Source: Heritagella caecorum
Lineage (GTDB): Bacteria; Bacillota; Clostridia; Oscillospirales; Acutalibacteraceae
NCBI GenBank assembly: GCA_904419035.1
Contig: CAJFQL010000002.1
Location: 1 to 64,000, forward strand
Direction of reading: 5' to 3'
Length of the DNA stretch: 64,000 nt
Shown in pieces: positions 1 to 9,034 of the stretch; position 1 is the first letter of the stretch, and each line of letters begins with the position of its first letter. The position numbers were made by a program, and so were the translations under genes. Under the pieces are notes generated by a model that did no database searches, was not told the origin of the DNA, and saw only the letters and a list, made by a program, of their open reading frames with translations.

Positions 1-1
1 T

Positions 2-42
2 AAAGGGCTTGCCGCCTGCCATTCACAGACAACAAGCCCTTT
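2..42. other. imperfect terminator-like stem-loop at the window edge
   Basis: A 10-base inverted repeat (AAAGGGCTTG at 2-11, CAAGCCCTTT at 33-42) encloses a 21-base loop. No U-run follows on either strand, so it is at best a weak terminator of a gene outside the window. The stretch from 43 to 160 shows no gene or recognisable element. Confidence 0.35.
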
Positions 43-160
43 CCGTTGCTTGAATAATTTTCTTTCAAAATATTGTCTAACTTTTTGGGGTCACTTCACT
101 GAGGCCGGTTTCCTCTTTTTTATTCGATATAGCATAGGAACTTGCCGCTCCTGTATCCGT

Positions 161-200
161 GACAAAAAGAAAGAAGCACCTGTAAAAAAACAGGTGCTTC
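161..200 (-). terminator. rho-independent terminator of the tRNA-Arg gene
   Basis: On the minus strand a 10-bp perfect stem (173-182 with 191-200) with an 8-base A/T loop is followed by a T-rich tail (161-172). It lies directly after the tRNA 3' end, which fits a short monocistronic tRNA transcript. Confidence 0.85.
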
Positions 201-204
201 TCTT

Positions 205-281
205 TGGCGCGCCCGGAGGGACTCGAACCCCCGACCTTCTGATTCGTAGTCAGACACTCTATCCAGCTGAGCTACGAGCGC
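205..281 (-). tRNA. tRNA-Arg (anticodon ACG)
   Basis: The reverse strand folds as a complete tRNA. The 7-bp acceptor stem is GCGCTCG with CGGGCGC, the D-arm holds TAGCTCAGCTGG, the anticodon loop is CTACGAA with ACG as anticodon, and the T-loop TTCGAGT sits on a 5-bp stem. The discriminator is G and CCA is encoded. In bacteria A34 of ACG is normally deaminated to inosine, so it would read CGU/CGC/CGA. Confidence 0.95.
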
Positions 282-304
282 ATAAGCTGTTTGACAGCTT
301 TATT

Positions 305-333
305 ATTATAGCCCAGAGGGAAATAAATGTCAA
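305..333 (-). promoter_or_regulatory. sigma-A-type promoter of tRNA-Arg
   Basis: On the minus strand a perfect TTGACA (328-333) and a perfect TATAAT (305-310) are separated by exactly 17 bases. The implied start lies a few bases before the tRNA 5' end. Consensus strength fits a stable-RNA gene. Confidence 0.85.
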
Positions 334-352
334 GGGGTAAGAAAAAAGTTTT

Positions 353-2323
353 TTATGCTTTTTCGTTGTTTTCCGGGTCCTTGGGAAGTGTGGTCAGGAT
401 GCGCGAGGCAGATTCAGGCGGAATGGTCAGGCTGACGGTGGAAGTATCGGTTTCTTCCGGTTCATTGTCGCCGTCTTCGCCTTTGACGGACCGCACCATT
501 ACCAAACAAGAGAGCGGCGGCAGACAGCCGTTTTCGTCCCGTTGTCCCAAAAGGGTTTGGCTTTCGCCCCACCAGGGCGCCACGGGAATTTCGGCCGGCT
601 GATCCCCGGCGTTAATCGCAATCATCAGTTCCTGTCCGGCCCCACGGCGCAGATAGGACATGGTATGGCCATACGCCATGAGAGGTTCAAAGCTGCCGTC
701 CCGCAAGCAGGGTAAACTTTTGCGAAGGGCACCCAGCTGGCGGTACCAGTCCAGCAATTCTTGGTTTTCCTGGCCCCAGGGGTAACACGTACGGTTAAAC
801 GGGTCACGGTAGCCTTCCACACCGGCTTCATCCCCGTAATAAATGCAGGGGACACCCGGAAGCGTGTATTGCATGACCGAAGCCAGTTTCATCAGGATAA
901 TCCCCCGGCTGTACTGTTCCGGCGTCATATGGGTGACGCTCTGCCAGTCACGCCCCCGGTTTCCCGCGGGTTCCCCGGCCAGAGCCGTAATCGCCCGGTC
1001 GGTGTCGTGGGTACCGATGTGGTTCATCAAAATGCGGATGACATGGGGCGGGTAGTTTTCCAGCACATTGAGGATGATTTCCATCATATCCGATGGATTG
1101 CCGCCCCGCAAGAAACCCAAAATGGCGTCGCGGAACGGATAGTTCATGACGGAATCCAGCTGGCCGCCCAACAGGTACCGGCGGCGCACACCATAGGCGG
1201 ATTTATTGCTGGCATCTTCCCATACTTCGCCTAAGACGATTGCCTGGGGGTCTTCGGCTTTGGCCGCGGCGTTTAAATGATCCAAAAATACGTCGGGCAG
1301 TTCATCGGCCACGTCCAACCGCCAGGCCGATGCCCCGCGGCGCAGCCACGTACGGCAGATGCCGTTTTCCCCGTTGATATAGGCATCAAACGAGGGGTTC
1401 GTTTCATCCACATTGGGCAGGGTGGGGAAGCCCCACCAGCAGTTGTACTGGTCCGGCCAATGGGAAAACGAGTACCACGGATAGTAGGGGCTGTCCTGCG
1501 ACTGGCAGGCGCCAGGGGTGGGGTACCGGTTTTCTTTATTAAAATAAATGCTGTCGCTGCCGGTGTGGCTGAACACACCATCGAGCATGATACGAATACC
1601 ATAAGCTTTGGCACAATTGGCCAGTCGCTCAAAATCTTCGTTGGTACCCAAAGTGGGATCAATTTTTTCATAATTCGCGGTGTCGTACCGGTGATTCGAA
1701 TGGGACTCGAAAATCGGGTTCAGGTACAGGCACGTGACACCCAGTTCCTTTAAATACGGCAATTTTTCTTCAATACCCCGTAAATCGCCGCCAAAGAAAT
1801 CTTTGTTGAGCACTTCGCCCCGTTCATTGGGGCGCCATTCGGGTTCTTCCAGCCAGTCGGCATGGCCATGCCGGTCGGACGGGACATTTTCTTTTTTGAC
1901 CCCCGAACAGGCAAAGCGGTCGGGGAAAATCTGATACATAATCCCGCCGGCCGGCCAATCCGGTGACGTGTAGTCGTGGCGGTAGACGGTGAGCTGCCAG
2001 CGTTCCATGCCCCCCAGCACGGCTTCGCCCCCCTGCACGCGGGACAGGCGCATGGTGCCGCTCCAGGTCAAAATTTCGAAGTAATAGAAATACAGGCCGG
2101 GTTTTTCGGGTGCATAATCGCATTCCCACCATTCGTTGCTGGCATCCTGCTGGCCGCACCAAAACATGGAATCGCGGCGCACGGGGCCGTTGTCGTTTTC
2201 CACACACAGAAACGCGCCGGTAACCCGCAGGTTGCGCGGCAGGTTAATTTTAAAGTGAATATTCGTTCCATCGGCGACTGCCCCGGTGGGACAGCGGTAA
2301 ATCGGGCTGCGCGAATTGAACAT
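353..2323 (-). CDS. GH13 maltodextrin hydrolase (neopullulanase/cyclomaltodextrinase type)
   Basis: A 656-residue alpha-amylase-family glycosidase that hydrolyses alpha-1,4 links in maltodextrins or cyclodextrins. No signal peptide is visible, so it should be cytoplasmic. Residues 1-120 look like the beta-sandwich (CBM34-like) domain of this subgroup. The barrel starts at MYQIFPDRF (129-137). The catalytic trio is present: nucleophile Asp337 in AWRLDVADE, acid/base Glu366 in LGEVWED, and Asp440 in IGTHDTDR. It lies downstream of glycogen phosphorylase on the same strand but behind a terminator, and both would act on stored or imported glucan. Exact substrate (neopullulanase, maltogenic amylase or cyclomaltodextrinase) cannot be set from sequence. 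The start has AAAGGA 8 bases upstream. Confidence 0.9.
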   Translation of the reverse strand: MFNSRSPIYRCPTGAVADGTNIHFKINLPRNLRVTGAFLCVENDNGPVRRDSMFWCGQQDASNEWWECDYAPEKPGLYFYYFEILTWSGTMRLSRVQGGEAVLGGMERWQLTVYRHDYTSPDWPAGGIMYQIFPDRFACSGVKKENVPSDRHGHADWLEEPEWRPNERGEVLNKDFFGGDLRGIEEKLPYLKELGVTCLYLNPIFESHSNHRYDTANYEKIDPTLGTNEDFERLANCAKAYGIRIMLDGVFSHTGSDSIYFNKENRYPTPGACQSQDSPYYPWYSFSHWPDQYNCWWGFPTLPNVDETNPSFDAYINGENGICRTWLRRGASAWRLDVADELPDVFLDHLNAAAKAEDPQAIVLGEVWEDASNKSAYGVRRRYLLGGQLDSVMNYPFRDAILGFLRGGNPSDMMEIILNVLENYPPHVIRILMNHIGTHDTDRAITALAGEPAGNRGRDWQSVTHMTPEQYSRGIILMKLASVMQYTLPGVPCIYYGDEAGVEGYRDPFNRTCYPWGQENQELLDWYRQLGALRKSLPCLRDGSFEPLMAYGHTMSYLRRGAGQELMIAINAGDQPAEIPVAPWWGESQTLLGQRDENGCLPPLSCLVMVRSVKGEDGDNEPEETDTSTVSLTIPPESASRILTTLPKDPENNEKA

Positions 2324-2357
2324 GATAACGTCATTCCTTTACTATACGGAAATAGAG

Positions 2358-2387
2358 AAAAGGCGGCTTGAGGTCAGGCCGCCTTTT
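2358..2387 (-). terminator. terminator after glycogen phosphorylase
   Basis: A 10-bp perfect stem (2358-2367 with 2378-2387) ends in TTTT on the minus strand. It sits between the phosphorylase stop and the start of the GH13 gene, so the two may be transcribed separately. Confidence 0.75.
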
Positions 2388-2401
2388 GGGTTCAGGAGTG
2401 C

Positions 2402-4825
2402 TTAGTCCTCATCCGTATCGTCCGGAATGGGGGAAGCAAACCAGATGTTGTCCGCATACTCGCGAATGGCGCGGTCAGCCGCAAAAATACCGGCATGGGC
2501 GGTGTTAATCAGGCCCATACGCGTCCAAGCCGTGGGGTCGGAACGGTAGAGGTTCTGGGCTTTCTTCTGCGCCGTGCTGTACGATTCAAAGTCGGCCATA
2601 ACCATATACGGGTCAGAACTGGTGAGCGAACGATAAATCTCGTTGAAATTCACGCCACCAATGCCGTGGTTGACTTCTTCAATCGCCCTGCGGATGACAG
2701 GATTATTATCCACATACACCCGGGGGTTATACCCGCGCTTGAGGGAATTGACTTCCGGTGTTGTCAAACCGAACAGGAACATATTTTCACTGCCCACCGC
2801 GTCGTGAATTTCCACATTGGCACCGTCCAGCGTGCCCAACGTCAAAGCCGAGTTGATCATGAACTTCATGTTCGACGTGCCGCTGGCTTCCGTACCGGCC
2901 AGCGAGATCTGTTCGCTGATTTCCGCAGCGGGAATCATCAGTTCCGCCAGGGATACCGAGTAGTTTTCCATAAAGACAACTTTCAACTTCTGGTTGACAC
3001 GGGGATCATTGTTGATCACATTGCCCAGGGTGACGATGAAGCGGATCATCTGTTTGGCAAAGTGGTAACCCGGTGCGCTCTTGGCCCCGAAGAAATAGGT
3101 GTGGGGCACGTAGTCGGCCTGGGGATTGTCGCGCAGCCACTGGTATTCCGCCAGAATGTGCAACGCGTTCATGTGCTGGCGCTTGTATTCATGCATACGT
3201 TTGACCTGCACATCGAAAATGGAATCCGGATCCAGGGTAATACCGTTGGCCTTTTTCACGTACGCAGCCAGTCTTTCTTTGTTAGACCGCTTGATTTTCT
3301 GCATGCGGCTGAGCACCGATGCATCGTTCTGATAAGGCAGCAGCTTTTCCAGTTCCGAAGCGTCGTAAATATAACCTTCCCCGATCAGCTCCGTAATAAG
3401 AGCAGCCAGATCCGGGTTAGCCTGATTCAGCCAGCGGCGGTGCGCAATGCCGTTGGTGACATTCGTGAACTTTTGCGGCATCACGGTGTAGAAATCGTGG
3501 AATACCGAATCCTTCAAAATCTGGCTGTGCAGCGCCGACACACCGTTGACATGGTGGCTGCTGATTACGGCCAGATTGGCCATTTTTACATAGCCGTCAT
3601 TGAGCGGCGCCATACGGCCCACTTTATAACCATCCACACCGCGGGCGTGCATTTCGGCACAGAAACGGCGGTTGATTTCTTCGACGATCTGGTAAATGCG
3701 GGGCAAATGGAATTTGAACAGATCCACACCCCAACATTCCAGCGCTTCGGCCATAACGGTGTGGTTGGTGTACCCCACCGTACGGGTGACGATATCCCAA
3801 GCGTTATCCCAGCCATACCCACATTCGTCAAGCATAATGCGCATCATTTCCGGAATCACCAAAACAGGATGCGTATCGTTCAGATGAATGGCGGCGCACT
3901 CGGGCAGATCATCCAAGGTCGCATGGTGCAACAGATGACGGCGGATAATATCCTGAATGGTAGCGGACACCAGGAAGTACTGCTGCATCAGGCGCAGGCT
4001 CTTGCCTTCGGCGTGGTTATCTTCGGGATACAGCACTTTGGTGATGACTTCCGCCATGGCTTCCCGTTCCATCGCGCGCATATAGTTGCCGGAGTTAAAC
4101 AGGCCCATATCAAAAGCAGCCGTATCCGCTTTCCACAGGCGCAGCCGGGCGATACCCTTGCCGTCTTTGCCGGCGATATACATATCATATGGAATCGCCG
4201 TTAGGGCGGTATAATCTTTATGACGGGTTACATGGAAGTTGTTGTCCCAGCTTTCTTCCACATGGCCATCCAAGTGGACTTCCACAGCGGATTCGGGTAC
4301 TTCCTGCATCCACACACGGCCGCCGGGCAGCCAGAAGTCGGGCAGTTCGGTCTGCCAGCCTTCGACCAGCTTCTGGCGGAAGATGCCGTATTCATACCGC
4401 AGGCTGTAACCGATGGCACTGTACCCTTGGGACGCAAGGCCATCCAGGAAACAGGCCGCCAGACGGCCCAGCCCCCCGTTGCCCAGACCGGCATCGGGTT
4501 CCTGCTCAAACAGGTTATCCAGCTTGACGTCCATACTCCCCAGCGCCGTGCGGAAGGTGTCTTCCAAATTCAGGTTAAAAAGAGTGTTACGCAAAGAACG
4601 GCCCAGCAGGAATTCCATACATAAATAGTATACGCATTTCGTGCCGGCTTCGTTTGCCTTTTTGCGCAGTTCGCTATAGCGGCACACCATCAAATCCCGC
4701 AGGATCAACGCGCAGGCCTTATAGAACTGTTCGTCGGTAGCGTTTTCCGGGCTGACGCCGAAGTTGTGGGAAAGCTTATCCACGATCATGGTTTTGACCT
4801 GAGCGGATGTAAGGTCAAATTTCAT
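2402..4825 (-). CDS. glgP: glycogen/starch phosphorylase
   Basis: An 807-residue GT35 alpha-glucan phosphorylase that releases glucose-1-phosphate from glycogen or maltodextrin with PLP as cofactor. The PLP-lysine motif EASGTSNMKF is present with Lys654, followed by the family signature through NSALTLGTLDGANVEI. Also visible are GLGNGGLGRLAACFLDG near the N-terminus and HEYKRQ mid-protein. Length matches the usual ~800 residues. I start it at MKFDLT (4825), which has GGAGGG 7 bases upstream; an in-frame start at 4945 lacks a ribosome site and would add an untypical extension. It has its own promoter in the divergent gap with zapA. Confidence 0.95.
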   Translation of the reverse strand: MKFDLTSAQVKTMIVDKLSHNFGVSPENATDEQFYKACALILRDLMVCRYSELRKKANEAGTKCVYYLCMEFLLGRSLRNTLFNLNLEDTFRTALGSMDVKLDNLFEQEPDAGLGNGGLGRLAACFLDGLASQGYSAIGYSLRYEYGIFRQKLVEGWQTELPDFWLPGGRVWMQEVPESAVEVHLDGHVEESWDNNFHVTRHKDYTALTAIPYDMYIAGKDGKGIARLRLWKADTAAFDMGLFNSGNYMRAMEREAMAEVITKVLYPEDNHAEGKSLRLMQQYFLVSATIQDIIRRHLLHHATLDDLPECAAIHLNDTHPVLVIPEMMRIMLDECGYGWDNAWDIVTRTVGYTNHTVMAEALECWGVDLFKFHLPRIYQIVEEINRRFCAEMHARGVDGYKVGRMAPLNDGYVKMANLAVISSHHVNGVSALHSQILKDSVFHDFYTVMPQKFTNVTNGIAHRRWLNQANPDLAALITELIGEGYIYDASELEKLLPYQNDASVLSRMQKIKRSNKERLAAYVKKANGITLDPDSIFDVQVKRMHEYKRQHMNALHILAEYQWLRDNPQADYVPHTYFFGAKSAPGYHFAKQMIRFIVTLGNVINNDPRVNQKLKVVFMENYSVSLAELMIPAAEISEQISLAGTEASGTSNMKFMINSALTLGTLDGANVEIHDAVGSENMFLFGLTTPEVNSLKRGYNPRVYVDNNPVIRRAIEEVNHGIGGVNFNEIYRSLTSSDPYMVMADFESYSTAQKKAQNLYRSDPTAWTRMGLINTAHAGIFAADRAIREYADNIWFASPIPDDTDED

Positions 4826-4973
4826 AGCAATACCCTCCATATCCATATGATGATTTGTGATTCTGCTCAAAATAATTCGAAAAGAACAGAATTGTAAAAA
4901 ATCGTGAATGGGTAAAAACAAGAAAGAAAATAAAAAAATCTGCACGAATTGTGTCCATACAGACCTATAAATT

Positions 4974-5002
4974 AGTATAACGGTTTTTCCTCAGGATGGC
5001 AA
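4974..5002 (-). promoter_or_regulatory. promoter of glgP
   Basis: Minus strand TTGCCA (4997-5002), 17 bases, TATACT (4974-4979), about 150 bases before the glgP start. The long leader between promoter and start contains no structure I recognise. Confidence 0.6.
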
Positions 5003-5044
5003 GGAAAAAACAGGAAGAACGAAATTTTCGTTATTTTGCTTAGG

Positions 5045-5054
5045 AAAACGTTTT
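5045..5054. promoter_or_regulatory. LacI-type palindrome AAAACGTTTT between glgP and zapA
   Basis: A 10-base palindrome with central CG lies in the 326-base divergent region, roughly 80 bases upstream of the glgP start point. The form is like operators of the LacI/CcpA/PurR family, but AT-rich palindromes of this length also arise by chance. Confidence 0.25.
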
Positions 5055-5071
5055 TTTCCTTGTAACGGGGC

Positions 5072-5100
5072 TTTTCACCCGTTCGCAAATGCCGTATAAT
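5072..5100 (+). promoter_or_regulatory. candidate promoter of zapA
   Basis: TTTTCA (5072-5077), 17 bases, TATAAT (5095-5100), 52 bases before the zapA start. A small inverted repeat (AACGGG...CCCGTT) overlaps the -35 region. Confidence 0.5.
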
Positions 5101-5151
5101 AAGGAATGAAAACAGAGGGAGATCATTCCCCGGAAAAGGACGGGAGCTGTT

Positions 5152-5661
5152 ATGAGCAAAAACAAGGTTAAACTGAATATTTGCGGGATCTCCTGCGCAT
5201 TGCTGACGGAAGACGAGCAGGAATATGTGATGAAAGTTGGCAAAGAAGTGGAAAACGCCATTTTGTCGCTCACAACGAACAACGAAGGCGTTTCTCTGGT
5301 GAAGGCAGCCGTGGTAACCGCCCTGAGTTACTGCGATGAAAAACATAAGCAAGAAGAGCTCACAGAAGGCATGCGCGCCCAGGTGCGGGATTATTTGAGC
5401 GATTCATCCCGGGCCCGGATGGAAGCGGACGAAGCCCGCAAGGAAATTGAACATTTGAAAAAAGAAATCCAGACGCTGCGCGCCCGGTTAACCGAAGAAC
5501 AGAAAAAAGAGGACAGTAAGGAAGAAGCCGATGTGCCGGTCAAAAAGACCAATGGGGGTTCCCCGGCGCCGGTTCATGGCAGTTTTTATAATCCTTTGCA
5601 CCGGGATATTACGCCGGAACAAGAAGGATTTATGAGCTTTTTTGAAAAAAAGGAAGAATAA
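5152..5661 (+). CDS. zapA: cell division protein ZapA
   Basis: A 169-residue protein. The N-terminal ~95 residues match ZapA, which binds FtsZ filaments and bundles them at the division ring: NKVKLNICGISCALLTEDEQ, then the helix with KVGKEVENAI and KAAVVTALSYCDEK. A long charged coiled-coil (about 60-125) follows, as in Firmicute ZapA, then a loose tail of unknown role. Start ATG follows GACGGGAGCTGTT, a modest ribosome site. It heads a run with the U32 peptidase, dut and a small membrane gene, so it may be co-transcribed with the U32 gene, as is common in Clostridia. Confidence 0.88.
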   Translation: MSKNKVKLNICGISCALLTEDEQEYVMKVGKEVENAILSLTTNNEGVSLVKAAVVTALSYCDEKHKQEELTEGMRAQVRDYLSDSSRARMEADEARKEIEHLKKEIQTLRARLTEEQKKEDSKEEADVPVKKTNGGSPAPVHGSFYNPLHRDITPEQEGFMSFFEKKEE

Positions 5662-5688
5662 GTGCTCTTTCTGTTTTGAAGAATCTGC

Positions 5689-5716
5689 CTGCCCTGCAGG
5701 ATCCCCTGCAGGGCAG
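5689..5716. other. 12-bp perfect hairpin between zapA and the U32 gene
   Basis: CTGCCCTGCAGG (5689-5700) and its exact complement (5705-5716) flank a 4-base loop. Only AAATTTTG follows, so as a terminator it would be leaky. It could attenuate, or protect mRNA ends, between the two genes. Confidence 0.5.
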
Positions 5717-5759
5717 AAATTTTGTCCGGCTTTGTACAAAGAAAGGAGCCTAGCTTGTT

Positions 5760-7877
5760 ATGGACCCCAACAGAAAACAGCCCGAAGCGATCCGGATTTT
5801 GGCTCCGGCCGGCAGCATGGAAGCGCTCACGGCCGCCGTACGGGCCGGGGCCGACGAAGTGTACCTGGGGGCCGATATGTTCAGCGCCCGGGCGTCGGCC
5901 CGAAATTTTAACCGCGAAGAACTAAAGGAAGCGGTCGCCTATTGCCATGCGTACGGGGTGGATGTCCATTTGACGGTCAACACGCTTTTGACAGATGAAG
6001 AGCTGCCCCAGGCGTTAGAGCTCATTGAGTATGCCTGTTCGTTGCCGGTAGACGCTATCATTGTACAGGATCTGGGGCTTTTTACCCTGATGCACCAGGC
6101 GGCGCCTTCCCTGCCGCTGCACGCTTCCACCCAAATGAGTTTGCACACGCCGGAAGGAGCGGCCCTTTTACACGAAATGGGCGCCACCCGGGTGGTGTTG
6201 GCCCGGGAAATGTCCCTGCAGGAAATCCGGCAGGTAGCGGACCGGGTGCCCGATGTGGAGCTGGAAGCCTTTGCTCACGGGGCTTTGTGTATGTCGGTAT
6301 CGGGACAATGCTACTTCAGTGCCGTATTAGGGGGGCAGAGCGGGAACCGGGGCCGGTGCAAACAGCCCTGCCGTCTGCCTTTTGCGGCCCCTCGGGGGAC
6401 GGGACATGATTTAAGTTTAAAAGATCTTTCCATGATTGGCCGGCTTTCGGAATTGCGGCAGGCAGGCATTTTATCGGCCAAAATCGAAGGGCGCATGAAG
6501 CGGCCGGAATACGTGGCTGGTGCGGTCGCCGGGTGCCGGCGGGATGCCGACGGGCAAGGGGTGAGCCTGCGGGAGTTATATGATTTACGAGCTGTATTTT
6601 CACGCTCTGGTTTTACAACGGGTTATCCTGACGGCCAGCTGGGGCGGGCCATGTTTGGTACGCGCACCTACGAAGATGTCACGGCTTCCACCAAAGACGT
6701 GTTGACGCGGCTGCGGGACCTCTACCGGGCGGAACGGCCTCGGGTACCGGTGGATATGATTTTGACCGTGGAAACAGGGGAATGCCTGACCCTGGCTGCC
6801 CGGGATGGTGACGGGTTTTCGGCGTTTGCCGTTTCGGCTGTCCGGGCCGAAGAAGCCCGGGTGCGTGCTATGGACCCGGTGCGCTGCCAGGAACAGTTGG
6901 AAAAAACCGGAGGCACACCATTTACCCCTGGAAAAATTGATTGCCAGATTGAAGAGGGAGCGACAGCCCCCATTTCGGCGGTCAACCAGTTACGGCGCCA
7001 GGTGCTCGAAGAACTGAGCCAGAAGCGGCAGCACCGCCCGCCCTATGCCTTTACCATGCCGGAATGGCCGGTGGGGCAACCATCCCGGAAGACCCACCTA
7101 CAGCCTCTCCCGTTGCGGGCGCATTATGCCTCCATCCGGCAAATTGGGGCAGAAGCCCGTTTTTGCGAAAGAATTTACTTGCCCCTGGAAGTGCCGTTGC
7201 CTGCATGGGAGGCCCTGCGGGAAAAAGGGTACCGGTTGGGAGCCGAAATGCCCCGTGCCTTTTTCGGGGGAGAAGAGACGGTACGCCGGTATTTACGGGA
7301 AAAGAAAGCGGCCGGTTTTCTGGATGTATGGTGCGGTTCGCTGGGGGCGCTGGCCCTGGCCCGCCAAGAAGGGATGCGGTGCCACGGCGGTTTTTCGCTG
7401 AATGTGACCAATACCTCCTCCCTGCAGCGGCTGGAGCAGTTGGGCGTGCTCTCTCAGGAGCTTTCCTTTGAATTGCCGCTGGCCAAAGCGGCTCGGATTG
7501 GCGGGACCATGCCAAGGGGGCTGTTGATTTACGGGCGGCTGCCGCTCATGCTGTGCCGGAATTGTCCGGCGGCCAATGCGCCGGGCGGGTGCCAGCACTG
7601 CTCACAGCCCCCGGAACTGACCGACCGGAAAGGGGCCAAATTCCCCGTTTTTTGCCGGAACAGCGGTGGCAGCCGTCAAATTGAGGTGCTCAACAGTGTG
7701 CCGTTGTGTATGACCGGACGGATGCAGGAGATACAAGGCCAGGATTTTGGCGTTTTACGGTTTACGGTGGAAAATATGGTGGAATGTGACGAGATTTTGC
7801 GCCGGGCCCGGGAGGGACAACCATGCCCAGGACCCAGTACCTGTGGGCTTTATGTCCACGGATGGCAGGAAAGTTGA
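5760..7877 (+). CDS. U32 family peptidase / tRNA- or rRNA-hydroxylation-type protein
   Basis: 705 residues. The N-terminal half is a U32 ('collagenase-like') domain: ILAPAGSMEALTAAVRAGAD near residue 12, EAFAHGALCMSVSGQCY at about 170 and GNRGRCKQPCR at about 195. The Cys residues of these motifs, and CRNCP / CQHC near 600-615, are likely iron-sulfur ligands. The C-terminal half resembles the DUF3656-type extension found in this subfamily. Members such as RlhA and TrhP act in prephenate-dependent RNA hydroxylation, while others are annotated as proteases. Which applies here is not decidable. Ribosome site GAAAGGAG lies 11 bases before the ATG. Confidence 0.85.
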   Translation: MDPNRKQPEAIRILAPAGSMEALTAAVRAGADEVYLGADMFSARASARNFNREELKEAVAYCHAYGVDVHLTVNTLLTDEELPQALELIEYACSLPVDAIIVQDLGLFTLMHQAAPSLPLHASTQMSLHTPEGAALLHEMGATRVVLAREMSLQEIRQVADRVPDVELEAFAHGALCMSVSGQCYFSAVLGGQSGNRGRCKQPCRLPFAAPRGTGHDLSLKDLSMIGRLSELRQAGILSAKIEGRMKRPEYVAGAVAGCRRDADGQGVSLRELYDLRAVFSRSGFTTGYPDGQLGRAMFGTRTYEDVTASTKDVLTRLRDLYRAERPRVPVDMILTVETGECLTLAARDGDGFSAFAVSAVRAEEARVRAMDPVRCQEQLEKTGGTPFTPGKIDCQIEEGATAPISAVNQLRRQVLEELSQKRQHRPPYAFTMPEWPVGQPSRKTHLQPLPLRAHYASIRQIGAEARFCERIYLPLEVPLPAWEALREKGYRLGAEMPRAFFGGEETVRRYLREKKAAGFLDVWCGSLGALALARQEGMRCHGGFSLNVTNTSSLQRLEQLGVLSQELSFELPLAKAARIGGTMPRGLLIYGRLPLMLCRNCPAANAPGGCQHCSQPPELTDRKGAKFPVFCRNSGGSRQIEVLNSVPLCMTGRMQEIQGQDFGVLRFTVENMVECDEILRRAREGQPCPGPSTCGLYVHGWQES

Positions 7878-7964
7878 AAACTCTGTTTAAAATGTTGAAA
7901 AGCTGGGGAAAGCCCGGGAAAACCGGGGGAAAGTTCTGAATCAGCGGGTAAAGCGAGGAAAAAG

Positions 7965-8405
7965 ATGAAGGAAATTAGCATCAAAAAAGTACGGCCACAG
8001 GCTATTTTGCCCCGGCGCGCCACGCCGGGCAGTGCAGGAATGGATGTGTGTGCCTGCATAACGGAACCGTATACCCTACAGCCGGGAGAACGGGGCATGA
8101 TCCCGGCCGGGTTTGCCCTGGCCGTGCCCGAAGGATGGGCCGGCTTCCTGTTTGCCCGCAGCGGATTGGGGACACGCAAAGGCATTGCCCTTTCCAACGG
8201 CGTCGGGGTGATCGACAGTGACTACCGGGGGGAAGTATGTGTAGGGCTCTGTAATTTTTCCGGGGAAAGCTATACGATTTCTCCCGGGGACCGCATAGCC
8301 CAGCTGGTGGTCATGCCCGTGTGGATGGGCTCTTTCCGGGAAGTGGACAGCCTGGAAGAAACCGTCCGGGGCGAAAACGGATTTGGTTCAACAGGCGTCC
8401 GGTAA
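7965..8405 (+). CDS. dut: deoxyuridine 5'-triphosphate nucleotidohydrolase (dUTPase)
   Basis: A 146-residue trimeric dUTPase, which hydrolyses dUTP to dUMP and pyrophosphate and keeps uracil out of DNA. All five motifs are visible: TPGSAGMDVCA (motif 1), ARSGLGTRKG (2), GVIDSDYRGEV (3), PGDRIAQLVV (4) and the C-terminal GENGFGSTG (5), which closes over the active site. Length is typical. Thirteen bases separate its stop from the next gene's start codon region, so the two are probably one unit. Confidence 0.95.
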   Translation: MKEISIKKVRPQAILPRRATPGSAGMDVCACITEPYTLQPGERGMIPAGFALAVPEGWAGFLFARSGLGTRKGIALSNGVGVIDSDYRGEVCVGLCNFSGESYTISPGDRIAQLVVMPVWMGSFREVDSLEETVRGENGFGSTGVR

Positions 8406-8423
8406 CAAAAAAGGAGGATGGCG

Positions 8424-8690
8424 ATGAAAAAAGGGATTTTGCGCACCTTACTATTGGTGGTACTGCTGGTATTAGCGGTGGTGCTGGGGAAAGTGGTAGG
8501 CGACGTGAGCCAAAGCGTATCGTTTTTAAGCTGGTTGGGGCTCAGCGCCCAGTTTGGGCTGCAGCCCAGCACACTGGATCTGGCGATTTTGCAGGTGAAT
8601 TTTGGGCTGATGGTGGATATCAACGTGGCCCAGGCGATTTTGCTGTTTGTGGCGATTTTGGTGTACAGCCGGATCCATATTAAGGACTGA
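8424..8690 (+). CDS. small membrane protein (DUF4321-like)
   Basis: An 88-residue protein with two hydrophobic segments: residues about 5-25, after a Lys-rich start, and about 62-82. A short periplasm-facing loop lies between them. It resembles small DUF4321 proteins found near mre genes in Clostridia; function is unknown. I choose ATG 8424 because AAGGAGG (8411-8417) is then 6 bases away; the in-frame ATG at 8418 touches the ribosome site. Confidence 0.7.
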   Translation: MKKGILRTLLLVVLLVLAVVLGKVVGDVSQSVSFLSWLGLSAQFGLQPSTLDLAILQVNFGLMVDINVAQAILLFVAILVYSRIHIKD

Positions 8691-9034
8691 AAACCGAAAG
8701 CTGGTGCTGCCAGGCATCTGGTAGCGCTAAGCGTTTTGAAATTTTGCTGAAATTTTGCGATTTTTTCATATTGCGTCCGTATTTGCCCGGTAAGTTATAC
8801 GAAAAAGACTGCGTTGTGATGGGCTGGTTTTTTCATTCCCGCCGAAAAACACAAAAAACCAGACCCCTGGGCAATTTTCGGTTGAGTAAAAGCCAAAAAA
8901 GCGGTATAATAGGCACCAAAGGGGCATAGCCGCCCTTTTGCGTTTTCTTTACTTTATTATATGGAAAAACAAAGCCGCCTGGCACAGGGTGTTGGGGCGG
9001 ATTTTGCATGCCGAATGGGAAAGGGGAAGCATTC
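8691..9034 (+). promoter_or_regulatory. mreB upstream region with promoter at 8882-8910
   Basis: This 344-base gap has no convincing gene. It contains TTGAGT (8882-8887), 17 bases, TATAAT (8905-8910), a good promoter for the mre operon, leaving a 5' leader of about 118 bases. A T-rich/A-rich inverted repeat (TGGTTTTTT near 8823, AAAAAACCA near 8854) precedes it and may end transcripts from the dut side. No riboswitch class was recognised. Confidence 0.6.

Noticed and set aside
2495..4204. Long plus-strand frame opposite glgP
   Set aside because: It is antisense to a clear glycogen phosphorylase; His/Arg/Val-rich composition is what the reverse of a GC-biased gene gives.
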